Shown: piece after piece, positions 8,022-14,902 of the stretch
Layout: each line of letters opens with the position of its first letter
Position numbering within the stretch: position 1 is the first letter of the stretch
Assembly: GCA_903868795.1 (NCBI GenBank)
Contig: CAIPWR010000002.1
Coordinates: forward strand, 1 to 34,983
From: an uncultured Spartobacteria bacterium
Lineage (GTDB): Bacteria; Verrucomicrobiota; Verrucomicrobiia; Chthoniobacterales; UBA6821
Length of the DNA stretch: 34,983 nucleotides
Direction: 5' to 3'
Notes under the pieces: generated by a model
The model's database searches: none
The model's input: the letters and a program-made list of their open reading frames with translations, nothing else
What the model was told of the DNA's origin: nothing
Made by a program: the position numbers and the translations under genes

Positions 8022-8500
8022 GCCTTCATGTGGTCATGGGGGTTTCGGGCTGCGGAAAAAGCAGCGTTGCTGCACGGCTTGCTACTGCCAAGGGGGGAGA
8101 CTTTCTGGATGCCGATGATTTCCATCCGTCGGCCAATAAAGCAAAGATGGCGGCAGGCATTCCCCTTCAGGATGAGGACCGTGCGGGCTGGTTGGACACC
8201 TTGAATGCAGAATTAAAGAGTCGCGCAGCAAACGGCAGGGATACCTTCCTAGCCTGCTCTGCCCTGAAGCAGATTTACCGAGATCGCCTCTCCGCAGGGC
8301 TGCCTTCCTTGGGTTTCATCTATCTGAAAGGCTCGCGCGAGGCGATCCGAAGCCGCCTGGAGCGACGCACGGATCACTTCATGCCTTCTACGCTTTTGGA
8401 AAGTCAGTTTTCCACGCTGGAGGAACCGACGGGTGCCTTGACGGTCTCGATTGAGCAATCTCTCGAACATGTCGTCGAAGAGATCCTTAAGAGGATCTGA
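8018..8500 (+). CDS. gntK: Gluconokinase
   Basis: The 160-residue P-loop kinase has the usual GntK size. Walker A is GVSGCGKSS (8-16), followed by the family blocks DADDFHPSANKAKM, GIPLQDEDRAGWL, CSALKQIYRDRL and HFMPSTLLESQF-LEEP. It phosphorylates D-gluconate at O6 to 6-phosphogluconate, feeding the Entner-Doudoroff or pentose phosphate route. Its ATG overlaps the stop of the LarA-like gene (ATGA, 8018-8021), a sign of translational coupling and of a shared pathway. A 6-bp hairpin at 8482-8497 lies in its last codons. It is the last gene of the operon; the next gene is convergent. Its need for a C6 hydroxyl constrains the pathway: a 6-deoxy (fucose-derived) acid could not be its substrate. 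Confidence 0.95.
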   Translation: MSLHVVMGVSGCGKSSVAARLATAKGGDFLDADDFHPSANKAKMAAGIPLQDEDRAGWLDTLNAELKSRAANGRDTFLACSALKQIYRDRLSAGLPSLGFIYLKGSREAIRSRLERRTDHFMPSTLLESQFSTLEEPTGALTVSIEQSLEHVVEEILKRI

Positions 8501-8533
8501 GCAGGTCTTGCTTTCATCTCCGAGTTTCGTGCC

Positions 8534-9385
8534 TCAGGAGCGTGACTGCCAAGCACTGGGCGTCATTCCGGTCTGTCGACGGAACCAACGGGAGAAGTAA
8601 TTCGCATCGGAAAAACCGAGCCGCACCGCTGTCTCCCCGATCGCGCCCCCCTTGGCAAGTTCCCGCTCGCTGGCACGGAGCATTTCTTTGGCACGCCATT
8701 GTCCCAGGGTCAGGCCTGTGGATCGTCTGACAAGACGGTTCAGATAGTCCTGCTGCAGTCCGACGCGGCGAGCGAGTTCTCCGGGAGTTGGCGGTAGTCC
8801 CTCCCGGTCTATTGATCGGAGCAGGCGCCTGGTGACCGCCGTGCCTTGTCTTGAAGTGACGGGATGGGCCACGCAAGCCCGGCGGCACGACTCGAGAAGG
8901 AGCAAGGCTGTGCCTCCAGCGCCGAGCTCCAGGTTGCCTGATCGCTCCGACCGATCCGGGCTTTCATGGGCAAGCTGATTAAGGCGTTCGCGGACCTGCG
9001 CCAGCTCTTCGGCCGGCAGCCAACCGGTTCCTCGCCCGAATTTTCTCGGCCCCTCCCCGCCCAGATCAGCCACCAGGCAGATCGCCAGTCGGGGGGCTTC
9101 TTCGAGAAACGCATGCTCAGTCCCCGCGGGAATGAAAAAGACCGCTCCTGGCGCGACGGGGTGAAGCTCTCCTCCAATTCGCTGCCGTCCCCTGCCTCGC
9201 AGATAGACGAGAAGTTGTCCGTGGGAATGGCGGTGGGGGCTCTCCTTGTCGAAGGGCTGCAGATGGCGGTTAAGCCTAAGCTCGTTCACCGACCAGTCTC
9301 CGCAGCGCAGGTGAAGGCGCTTCAATAGGATCGGCCGTAATGGGGAATCTCCCTTTTTTCTGGCGGATTTTCTGGCGGTTGGCAT
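8534..9385 (-). CDS. AraC-family transcriptional regulator with cupin sensor domain
   Basis: In this 283-residue protein an N-terminal cupin/AraC-binding domain (about 25-170, with HRHSH at 51-55 and IPAGTEHAF) precedes a C-terminal double helix-turn-helix domain (about 185-283). The latter includes ARRVGLQQDYLNRLVRR and the family signature GFSDANYFSRWFRRQTGMTP. Such regulators sense small molecules, usually sugars, and activate adjacent catabolic genes. It is convergent with the gluconokinase operon (33 nt apart) and divergent from the SDR-GH88 operon, so it most likely controls the latter and possibly both. The start is ATG (complement of 9383-9385). Ligand unknown. Confidence 0.93.
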   Translation of the reverse strand: MPTARKSARKKGDSPLRPILLKRLHLRCGDWSVNELRLNRHLQPFDKESPHRHSHGQLLVYLRGRGRQRIGGELHPVAPGAVFFIPAGTEHAFLEEAPRLAICLVADLGGEGPRKFGRGTGWLPAEELAQVRERLNQLAHESPDRSERSGNLELGAGGTALLLLESCRRACVAHPVTSRQGTAVTRRLLRSIDREGLPPTPGELARRVGLQQDYLNRLVRRSTGLTLGQWRAKEMLRASERELAKGGAIGETAVRLGFSDANYFSRWFRRQTGMTPSAWQSRS

Positions 9386-9495
9386 GAAGGTATGATGGCA
9401 GCTAAAACTAGGACGAAGAATAAAGTCGTTATTGTGCTAAAAAAAGCGTTTTCAGCCGATGCGTGGGTGCACCTTTCCTGCCAAGATTTTCCAAT
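9386..9495. promoter_or_regulatory. Divergent promoter region between the AraC gene and the SDR-GH88 operon
   Basis: These 110 bases separate two divergent genes, so both promoters and any operator should be here. The AT-rich core at about 9405-9455 contains a short inverted repeat, aataa-agtcg-ttatt (9419-9433), followed by gctaaaaaaagcg. I could not settle on convincing -35/-10 pairs. Treating this as the regulator's binding region is inference from layout. Confidence 0.45.
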
Positions 9496-10284
9496 ATGAG
9501 CAGACCTGTCGTTCTTGTTACCGGAGCCAGCCGCGGTCTTGGCCGTGGCATCGCCCTCACTCTTGCCGCCGAAGGATACGATCTCGCGATCCATTACGCC
9601 TCCAATGCAACTGCCGCCGAGGAGACCGTTGCCGCCTGCAAGGCCGTGGCAAAGAGCCCGGAGCAGCGTTTCCTTCCTGTCTCCGCGCAACTCGCCTCCT
9701 CCGAACAGCGTGCCTCGATGATGGAGAAGGTGATCAGCGAACTCGGTCACCTTGATGCCTTGGTCAATAACGCCGGCATGGCACCCCGTGAACGCGCCGA
9801 TATCACGGAGGCTAGTGAGGCAAGCTTTGATGAGCTGATCTCGGTAAATCTCAAGGGGCCCTATTTCCTCAGTCAGCTAGCCGCCAATTACTGGCTCAAG
9901 CACCCTAGCGCATCCCGTTTGGCCGGAGGTTACAAGCTGCTCTTCGTGACCTCCATTTCTGCAGCGACCGCCTCCGTGAACCGAGGTGACTACTGCATCT
10001 CCAAGGCCGGCTTGGCGATGGTCTCCCAGCTCTGGGCCTCGCGCCTTGCCGCCGAGGGTGTTCAAGTTCTCGAGCTTCGTCCCGGAATCATGGCAACCGA
10101 CATGACCTCCGGAGTGAAGGGTAAGTACGATGCTCTCATTGCCGATGGCCTCGTTCCTCAGAAGCGCTGGGGCAATCCAGAGGATGTGGGTCTCGCGGTG
10201 AAGGCGATCTGCCGCGGCGACTTCCCTTTCAGCACCGGCGATGTCATCTACCTCGACGGCGGCTTCCATATCAGCCGACTCTAA
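9496..10284 (+). CDS. SDR oxidoreductase (3-ketoacyl-ACP reductase-like), probable uronate-pathway enzyme
   Basis: This is a 262-residue classical SDR: GASRGLG (10-16), NNAG (91-94), Ser in VTSIS (about 153-155), Y166 and K170 (YCISK), and a C-terminal TGDVIYLDGGFH. It is annotated as FabG-like by family. However, its position as first gene of an operon with a GH88 hydrolase, a cupin and a 2-keto-3-deoxygluconate kinase-like enzyme suggests a KduD/DKI-reductase-type sugar-acid role rather than fatty-acid synthesis. I chose the ATG at 9496, which begins MSRPVVLVTG; the GTG 33 bases upstream would add a non-homologous tail. No ribosome-binding site is visible. Confidence 0.87.
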   Translation: MSRPVVLVTGASRGLGRGIALTLAAEGYDLAIHYASNATAAEETVAACKAVAKSPEQRFLPVSAQLASSEQRASMMEKVISELGHLDALVNNAGMAPRERADITEASEASFDELISVNLKGPYFLSQLAANYWLKHPSASRLAGGYKLLFVTSISAATASVNRGDYCISKAGLAMVSQLWASRLAAEGVQVLELRPGIMATDMTSGVKGKYDALIADGLVPQKRWGNPEDVGLAVKAICRGDFPFSTGDVIYLDGGFHISRL

Positions 10285-10311
10285 TTCACCCATCACCCTC
10301 CGCAGATTCCC

Positions 10312-11694
10312 ATGATAACACTTGATACAACACTGACTCCCTCCACGCTGAAGGGGGCTGCTGACCGCGTCTTCGAGGCCTCAGCACCGAAAATCGCCAA
10401 CCTTCAGAAGCGCTGGAAGGATGCGGACGGCACCCCGGTCTTCACCATCGAAGGCAAATACACTTCCCGTGGATGGACCGAGTGGACGCAGGGCTTCCAG
10501 TACGGGGCCGCAATCCTTCAGTACGACGCCACGGGCGACGAGGAGATGCTTCGTATCGGTCGCGAAGGAACGCTTCGCCTCATGGCTCCGCACATCACCC
10601 ACATCGGTGTCCATGACCATGGCTTCAACAATGTCAGCACTTACGGCAATCTCCGCCGCCTCTTGCAGGAGGGTCGTCTGCCAGCCAATGAGTGGGAGGG
10701 GCATTTCTACGACCTCGCGCTGAAGGCAAGTGGTGCAGTCCAGGCCTCCCGCTGGACGCAGCTCACACCTGAACTCGGCTACATCTATTCTTTCAACGGA
10801 CCACACTCGCTGTTCTCCGACACCGTGCGTTCCCTTCGTGCGCTTGCAGTGGGCCACTCCCTTGGTCACCGCCTGATGGGTGAGAATGACAAGGCCTCCT
10901 CGCTCCTCGGACGCATTATCCAGCACGCCGAGACGACGGCCCGTTATAACGTCTACTACGGCAAGGGACGCGACATTTATGACCTTCCCGGACGCGTCGT
11001 CCACGAGTCGATCTTCAACACGAATGACGGCAACTACCGCTGCCCCTCAACCCAGCAGGGCTATACCCCTTTCTCCACTTGGACACGTGGCCTTGCCTGG
11101 ATCCTCTGTGGCTATCCCGAGCAGATGGAATACCTTGAGCAGCTCTCAGACGCCGAGCTAGCCCCCTTAGGTGGCAAGCAGGCCCTGCTCGACCGTTACC
11201 TCGAGGTCTCCACAGCCGTGGCGGAGTTCTACATCCGCGAGACCCCCACCGACGGTATCCCCTACTGGGATACCGGTGCTCCCGGACTTGTCCATCTCGG
11301 AGACTACAACGACCGTCCCGCCGATCCCTTCAATGACCATGAACCAGTCGACAGCTCTGCCGCCGCCATCGGTGCTCAGGGATTGCTTCGTCTTGGTCGC
11401 TACCTCGATCGCCATGGAAAGAAAGAGGAGGGCGCCCGTTACACGGCCGCCGGTCTCACTGCTGCCAAAACCCTCTTCTCAGAGCCTTACCTCAGCCTCG
11501 ATCCCAACCACGAGGGACTTCTTCTCCATACCGTCTACCACCGTCCCAACGGATGGGATCACATCCCTGCCGGCCGCAAGGTTCCTTGCGGCGAATCGGC
11601 CATGTGGGGTGACTACCATCTCCGCGAGTTGGCACTTCAGATCCAGCGCCTCGCCACGGGTGCTCCCTACCTCACCTTCTTCGGCAAGATTTGA
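10312..11694 (+). CDS. GH88-type unsaturated uronyl hydrolase
   Basis: The 460-residue (alpha/alpha)6-barrel hydrolase resembles unsaturated glucuronyl hydrolases. GVHDHGF (D102) fits the first catalytic aspartate motif, and D170 in HSLFSDTVRSL is a candidate for the second. FNDHEPVDSSAAAIGAQGLL and the C-terminal block YHRPNGWDHIP / PCGESAMWGDYHLRELAL are typical of the family. GH88 enzymes hydrate the double bond of 4,5-unsaturated uronic acids on lyase-made oligosaccharides, releasing an unstable unsaturated monouronate. There is no signal peptide, so it is probably cytoplasmic. The neighbours supply plausible next steps (cupin, SDR, kinase). The polysaccharide (pectin, ulvan or glycosaminoglycan) is not identifiable. 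Confidence 0.85.
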   Translation: MITLDTTLTPSTLKGAADRVFEASAPKIANLQKRWKDADGTPVFTIEGKYTSRGWTEWTQGFQYGAAILQYDATGDEEMLRIGREGTLRLMAPHITHIGVHDHGFNNVSTYGNLRRLLQEGRLPANEWEGHFYDLALKASGAVQASRWTQLTPELGYIYSFNGPHSLFSDTVRSLRALAVGHSLGHRLMGENDKASSLLGRIIQHAETTARYNVYYGKGRDIYDLPGRVVHESIFNTNDGNYRCPSTQQGYTPFSTWTRGLAWILCGYPEQMEYLEQLSDAELAPLGGKQALLDRYLEVSTAVAEFYIRETPTDGIPYWDTGAPGLVHLGDYNDRPADPFNDHEPVDSSAAAIGAQGLLRLGRYLDRHGKKEEGARYTAAGLTAAKTLFSEPYLSLDPNHEGLLLHTVYHRPNGWDHIPAGRKVPCGESAMWGDYHLRELALQIQRLATGAPYLTFFGKI

Positions 11695-11703
11695 TCTAAC
11701 AGT

Positions 11704-11731
11704 CTTCAGCCTAAAACCCAAACAGCCTAAC
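11704..11731. repeat. Paired 'cagcctaa' repeats in the GH88-cupin gap
   Basis: Two copies of cagcctaa (cttcagcctaaa and aacagcctaac) lie in the 39-nt gap before the cupin gene. The same octamer or its complement recurs at about 13408-13424, 14552-14587 and 14829-14836, always outside the coding regions I assigned. Confidence 0.6.
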
Positions 11732-11733
11732 CA

Positions 11734-12183
11734 ATGATCATCGCAGACCTCGCCCAAACAGCCGGCCGCACCTATCCGGCCCGTCGCCGCACCCAGAATA
11801 TCGTCGGGGGTGTTTCCCCGATCCAGGCCACTAACTTCGCCATGGGGAACGTGACCCTAGAACCGAACGGAGGCCAGGTTCCCTGGCACAATCAGGAACA
11901 GGAGGAGGTCTACTTCATCGTCGAGGGAGAGGGGGAGATGTGTCTCGGTGAAGAGAGAGTTGCGGTCAAGGCAGGTCAAGCCGCCTACTTCCCCTCCGGC
12001 ATCTTCCACCAGCTCACCAACACCGGCTCGACCCCGATGCGCATGATCTACGTCTATGGACCCGCCGGTGATGTCGCCCACTGGAAGCAGGAGCTGGAGG
12101 GAACACTTCCTCCTGCGGGCGTCGGCGCCACTCCGCCACTGCCTGCCGGTGCCCAGCCTCAGTGCACCAAGAAACCTGAATAA
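11734..12183 (+). CDS. Small cupin-domain protein, candidate unsaturated-uronate isomerase
   Basis: This single-cupin protein of 149 residues has motif 1 WHNQEQEEVYFIVEGEGE and motif 2 PSGIFHQLTNTG. The metal ligands appear to be His, Gln and Glu plus a later His, a variant of the usual His-His-Glu-His set. A low-complexity Pro/Gly/Ala tail follows residue 125. It sits between the GH88 hydrolase and an oxidoreductase. Small cupins of the KdgF type convert 4,5-unsaturated monouronates to their linear keto form, which would fit directly after GH88. I see no KdgF-specific signature, so this is a context guess. Cupin family membership is certain. Confidence 0.85.
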   Translation: MIIADLAQTAGRTYPARRRTQNIVGGVSPIQATNFAMGNVTLEPNGGQVPWHNQEQEEVYFIVEGEGEMCLGEERVAVKAGQAAYFPSGIFHQLTNTGSTPMRMIYVYGPAGDVAHWKQELEGTLPPAGVGATPPLPAGAQPQCTKKPE

Positions 12184-12228
12184 TTCTGTTCAACCCATTC
12201 ACAAAACAACCACACCAACATTGAAATT

Positions 12229-13383
12229 ATGAAAGAACACCGCATCGGCATCATCATGAACGGCGTCACGGGACGCATGGGTACCAACCAGCACCTCCTT
12301 CGCTCCATCAAGGCGATCATCGACCAAGGTGGAGTCCGCATCGGTGACGATGAAGTCATCATCCCGAACCCGATTCTTGTCGGACGTAGCGCTTCCAAGC
12401 TGGTCGAGTTGGCCAAGCGGGCGGGTCTTCCCGAGGATCGTATCTCCACCGATCTGGATGCCGTGCTCAAAGATCCGGAGAACCAGATTTATTTCGACTC
12501 CACTCTTACCGGACAGCGGCCCTCGGGAGTCCGTAAGGCAATCAAGGCTGGAAAGCACATCTACTGCGAGAAGCCGACTGCCACGACCTCGGCCGAAGCG
12601 CTTGCACTTTATCAAGAGGTGACCGCTGCTGGCCTGAAGAACGGTGTTGTTCAGGACAAGCTCTGGCTCCCAGGTCTCCTCAAACTCAAGTACCTCATCG
12701 ACACCGGCTTCTTCGGCGAGATCCTCTCCGTACGGGGTGAGTTCGGATACTGGGTCTTCACTGGCGAACACGAGAAGCTCCAGCGTCCCTCTTGGAACTA
12801 CCGTAAAGAAGATGATGGCGGCATCATCGTCGACATGCTCTGCCACTGGCAGTACGTCATCCAGAATCTCTTCGGCGAGATCAAGTCGCTCACCTGCCTA
12901 GGTGCCACCCACATTCCGACGCGTTGGGATGAGAAGGGAAAGACTTACAAGTGCACGGCTGATGATTCCGCCTACGCCACCTTCGAGCTGGAGAATGGCG
13001 TGATCTGTCACTTCAACTCCTCCTGGACCGTTCGTGTGAACCGCGAGGATCTGCTGACCCTCCAGGTAGATGGAACCAAGGGAAGCGCCGTTGCCGGACT
13101 CCGTGACTGCAAAGCCCAGGCTCATGCCGCCACACCTCGTTGCGTGTGGAATCCCGATATCGACAGCCCGATCGACTACAAGGATGGCTGGACCCGCGTC
13201 CCTTCCAACGACACTTACGACAACGCCTTCAAGGTGCAGTGGGAGCTTTTCCTCAAGCACGTGGTGAAGAACGAACCCTTCCCTTGGAATCTCCTTCAAG
13301 GCGCCAAGGGAGTTCAGCTTGCCGAACTTGGCCTCCAGTCCTGGGAGGAGCGTCGCTGGTTGGACGTTCCCAAGCTCGGCTGA
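12229..13383 (+). CDS. Gfo/Idh/MocA family oxidoreductase
   Basis: The 384-residue protein has an N-terminal Rossmann fold with an unusual GVTGRMG (12-18) nucleotide loop. The family hallmark EKP (114-116, GKHIYCEKPT) is followed by an alpha/beta substrate domain with DDGGIIVDMLCHW providing the typical Asp/His pair. These enzymes oxidise or reduce sugars and inositols with NAD(P). In this operon it probably acts on the sugar acid or an uncommon sugar released with the uronate. The exact reaction cannot be told. The leader is A/C-rich with no Shine-Dalgarno (aaaacaaccacaccaac). Confidence 0.9.
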   Translation: MKEHRIGIIMNGVTGRMGTNQHLLRSIKAIIDQGGVRIGDDEVIIPNPILVGRSASKLVELAKRAGLPEDRISTDLDAVLKDPENQIYFDSTLTGQRPSGVRKAIKAGKHIYCEKPTATTSAEALALYQEVTAAGLKNGVVQDKLWLPGLLKLKYLIDTGFFGEILSVRGEFGYWVFTGEHEKLQRPSWNYRKEDDGGIIVDMLCHWQYVIQNLFGEIKSLTCLGATHIPTRWDEKGKTYKCTADDSAYATFELENGVICHFNSSWTVRVNREDLLTLQVDGTKGSAVAGLRDCKAQAHAATPRCVWNPDIDSPIDYKDGWTRVPSNDTYDNAFKVQWELFLKHVVKNEPFPWNLLQGAKGVQLAELGLQSWEERRWLDVPKLG

Positions 13384-13443
13384 TTGCACCAAAGCCGCAG
13401 AACCTATCAGCCTTCAGCCTAAATTACTAACTGCCTGATTCCT

Positions 13444-14544
13444 ATGTCCATCCTGACACTTCGTCCTGCAGAACAATGCCGCTATGATGAGATCTCCATG
13501 GGGGAGGTCATGCTCCGCCTCTGCCCGGGAGAGGGCCGCATCAAGACAACCCGTTCCTTCAAGGCCTCCGAGGGAGGTGGCGAGTACAACGTGGCCCGGG
13601 GACTCCGTCGCTGCTTCGGACTGCGCACCGCGCTCCTGAGCGCTTTCGCGGAGAACGAAGTTGGCAGGTTGATCGAGGATCTGATCCTTCAGGGCGGAGT
13701 TGACGACACCTTCGTCAAGTGGGTCCCCTACGACGGCATCGGGCGCACTGTTCGCAATGGACTCAACTTCACCGAGCGTGGCTTCGGCGTGCGCGGCGCG
13801 GTGGGTGTCTCCGACCGCGGCATCACCGCCGCCTCGCAGATCAAGCCCTCCGACTTCGACTGGGATCACATCTTTGGCACGCTGGGAACCCGCTGGTTCC
13901 ACACAGGCGGAATCTTTGCGGCACTCAGCGAGAGCGCGGCCGAGACCGTCATCGCGGCCACCGAGGCGGCGCACCGCAACGGCGTCATCGTTTCCTACGA
14001 CCTCAACTACCGCCCTTCACTCTGGAAGGCGATCGGGGGCAAAGAGAAGGCGCAGGCAGTCAATAAGCACATCGCCAGGAACGTCGATGTCATGATCGGC
14101 AACGAAGAGGACTTCACTGCCTGCCTCGGCCTCGAGGTCAAGGGAGCCGACCACAACCTCACCAACCTCGAGCTCGACAGCTTCAAGGCAATGATCGCCG
14201 AGGCCGTGAAGGCCTACCCTAACTTCAAGGTCGTCGCCACCACGATGCGTGGTGTGAAGACCGCCACCATCAACGACTGGGGCGCCATCTGCTGGGCGGG
14301 CGGGAAGTTCTATGAATCGACTCACTATCCCGATCTCGAGATCCTGGATCGCGTCGGCGGCGGAGACAGCTTCGCTTCCGGACTGATCTACGGATTCCTC
14401 ACCACCGATGATCCGCAGATAGCGGTCAATCTCGGTGCCGCCCACGGGGCGCTTGCGATGACCACACCCGGCGACACCTCGATGGCCTCGCTTTCAGAGG
14501 TTAAGAAGCTCGCCGGCGGCGGTGGAGCCCGGGTAGATCGGTAA
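13444..14544 (+). CDS. kdgK: PfkB-family sugar kinase, 2-keto-3-deoxygluconate kinase-like
   Basis: This is a 366-residue ribokinase-fold protein. The substrate-binding N-terminus has SEGGGEYNVARGL, the middle has SYDLNYRPSLW, and the catalytic signature is DRVGGGDSFASGL with base D308. The SYDLNYRPSLW segment resembles 2-keto-3-deoxygluconate kinases. Its product, 2-keto-3-deoxy-6-phosphogluconate, is the normal end of the unsaturated-uronate pathway implied by the GH88 and SDR genes. No KDPG aldolase gene is in the window. It is longer than typical KdgK (about 310-340) because of insertions around 220-250. Kinase class is certain; substrate probable. Confidence 0.85.
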   Translation: MSILTLRPAEQCRYDEISMGEVMLRLCPGEGRIKTTRSFKASEGGGEYNVARGLRRCFGLRTALLSAFAENEVGRLIEDLILQGGVDDTFVKWVPYDGIGRTVRNGLNFTERGFGVRGAVGVSDRGITAASQIKPSDFDWDHIFGTLGTRWFHTGGIFAALSESAAETVIAATEAAHRNGVIVSYDLNYRPSLWKAIGGKEKAQAVNKHIARNVDVMIGNEEDFTACLGLEVKGADHNLTNLELDSFKAMIAEAVKAYPNFKVVATTMRGVKTATINDWGAICWAGGKFYESTHYPDLEILDRVGGGDSFASGLIYGFLTTDDPQIAVNLGAAHGALAMTTPGDTSMASLSEVKKLAGGGGARVDR

Positions 14545-14551
14545 GAGAAAG

Positions 14552-14590
14552 AGGCTATTAGGCTGTAGGCTGTTAGACTATTAGGCCTGC
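14552..14590. repeat. Cluster of 'aggct' heptad-like direct repeats
   Basis: About five imperfect units of the type aggctatt / aggctgt / aggctgtt / agactatt / aggcctgc occur in tandem just after the kdgK stop. They are the reverse complement of the cagcctaa copies in three other gaps of the same region. Confidence 0.6.
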
Positions 14591-14619
14591 AGTCGCAGAG
14601 ATCCCCGGTAAACTTGAAC

Positions 14620-14643
14620 CCCCGCGGTTTAAACAGCGCGGGG
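14620..14643 (+). terminator. Hairpin, probable terminator of the GH88 operon
   Basis: A perfect 7-bp GC stem, ccccgcg / cgcgggg, encloses the 10-base loop gtttaaacag and is followed by ctttcggctt. The T-tract is short, so intrinsic termination is likely but not certain. Confidence 0.55.
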
Positions 14644-14902
14644 CTTTCGGCTTGATCGATCAAGAGCTTAGGAAAAACCGGAAGGATTCTCCGACAAACG
14701 AGCTCTTGTGAAAAACGAGTTTAAGCAACCCGAGGAGGAGTCTTGCGAGAGAAAGCGAATGCACATGGCGATGCGTACTAAAACTCTCGAATGCAAAGCC
14801 GAAACGGATTCCTACGCCATTTTTCCTAACAGCCTAAACCCCTGCTTGCGCTCCTTCGAGGCTTGGCTCCTGAGGCCAGTTTCTGGTCTACTCTACGGCT
14901 CT

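Larger units (their letters stand above)
14545..14902. other. Intergenic region between kdgK and dapL
   Basis: The 358 bases hold, in order, a cluster of ttaggct-type repeats (14552-14590), a terminator-like hairpin (14620-14643), and about 250 bases with one more cagcctaa copy (14829-14836). An open frame from 14708 runs in frame into dapL, but its 65 extra codons look non-coding: Cys/Arg-rich, containing a repeat copy, and not part of the DapL family. I read this as the dapL promoter and leader region, without a promoter I can pin down. Confidence 0.6.

Noticed and set aside
1-8500. Classical L-fucose oxidative pathway (fuconate dehydratase, KDF dehydrogenase, aldolase/hydrolase)
   Set aside because: No fuconate dehydratase-type enolase or aldolase is present in the operon; the later enzymes fit hexuronate/gluconate chemistry.
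14708-14902. 65-codon N-terminal extension of dapL
   Set aside because: Not part of the DapL family, Cys/Arg-rich, and contains a copy of the intergenic repeat; ATG at 14903 gives normal length.
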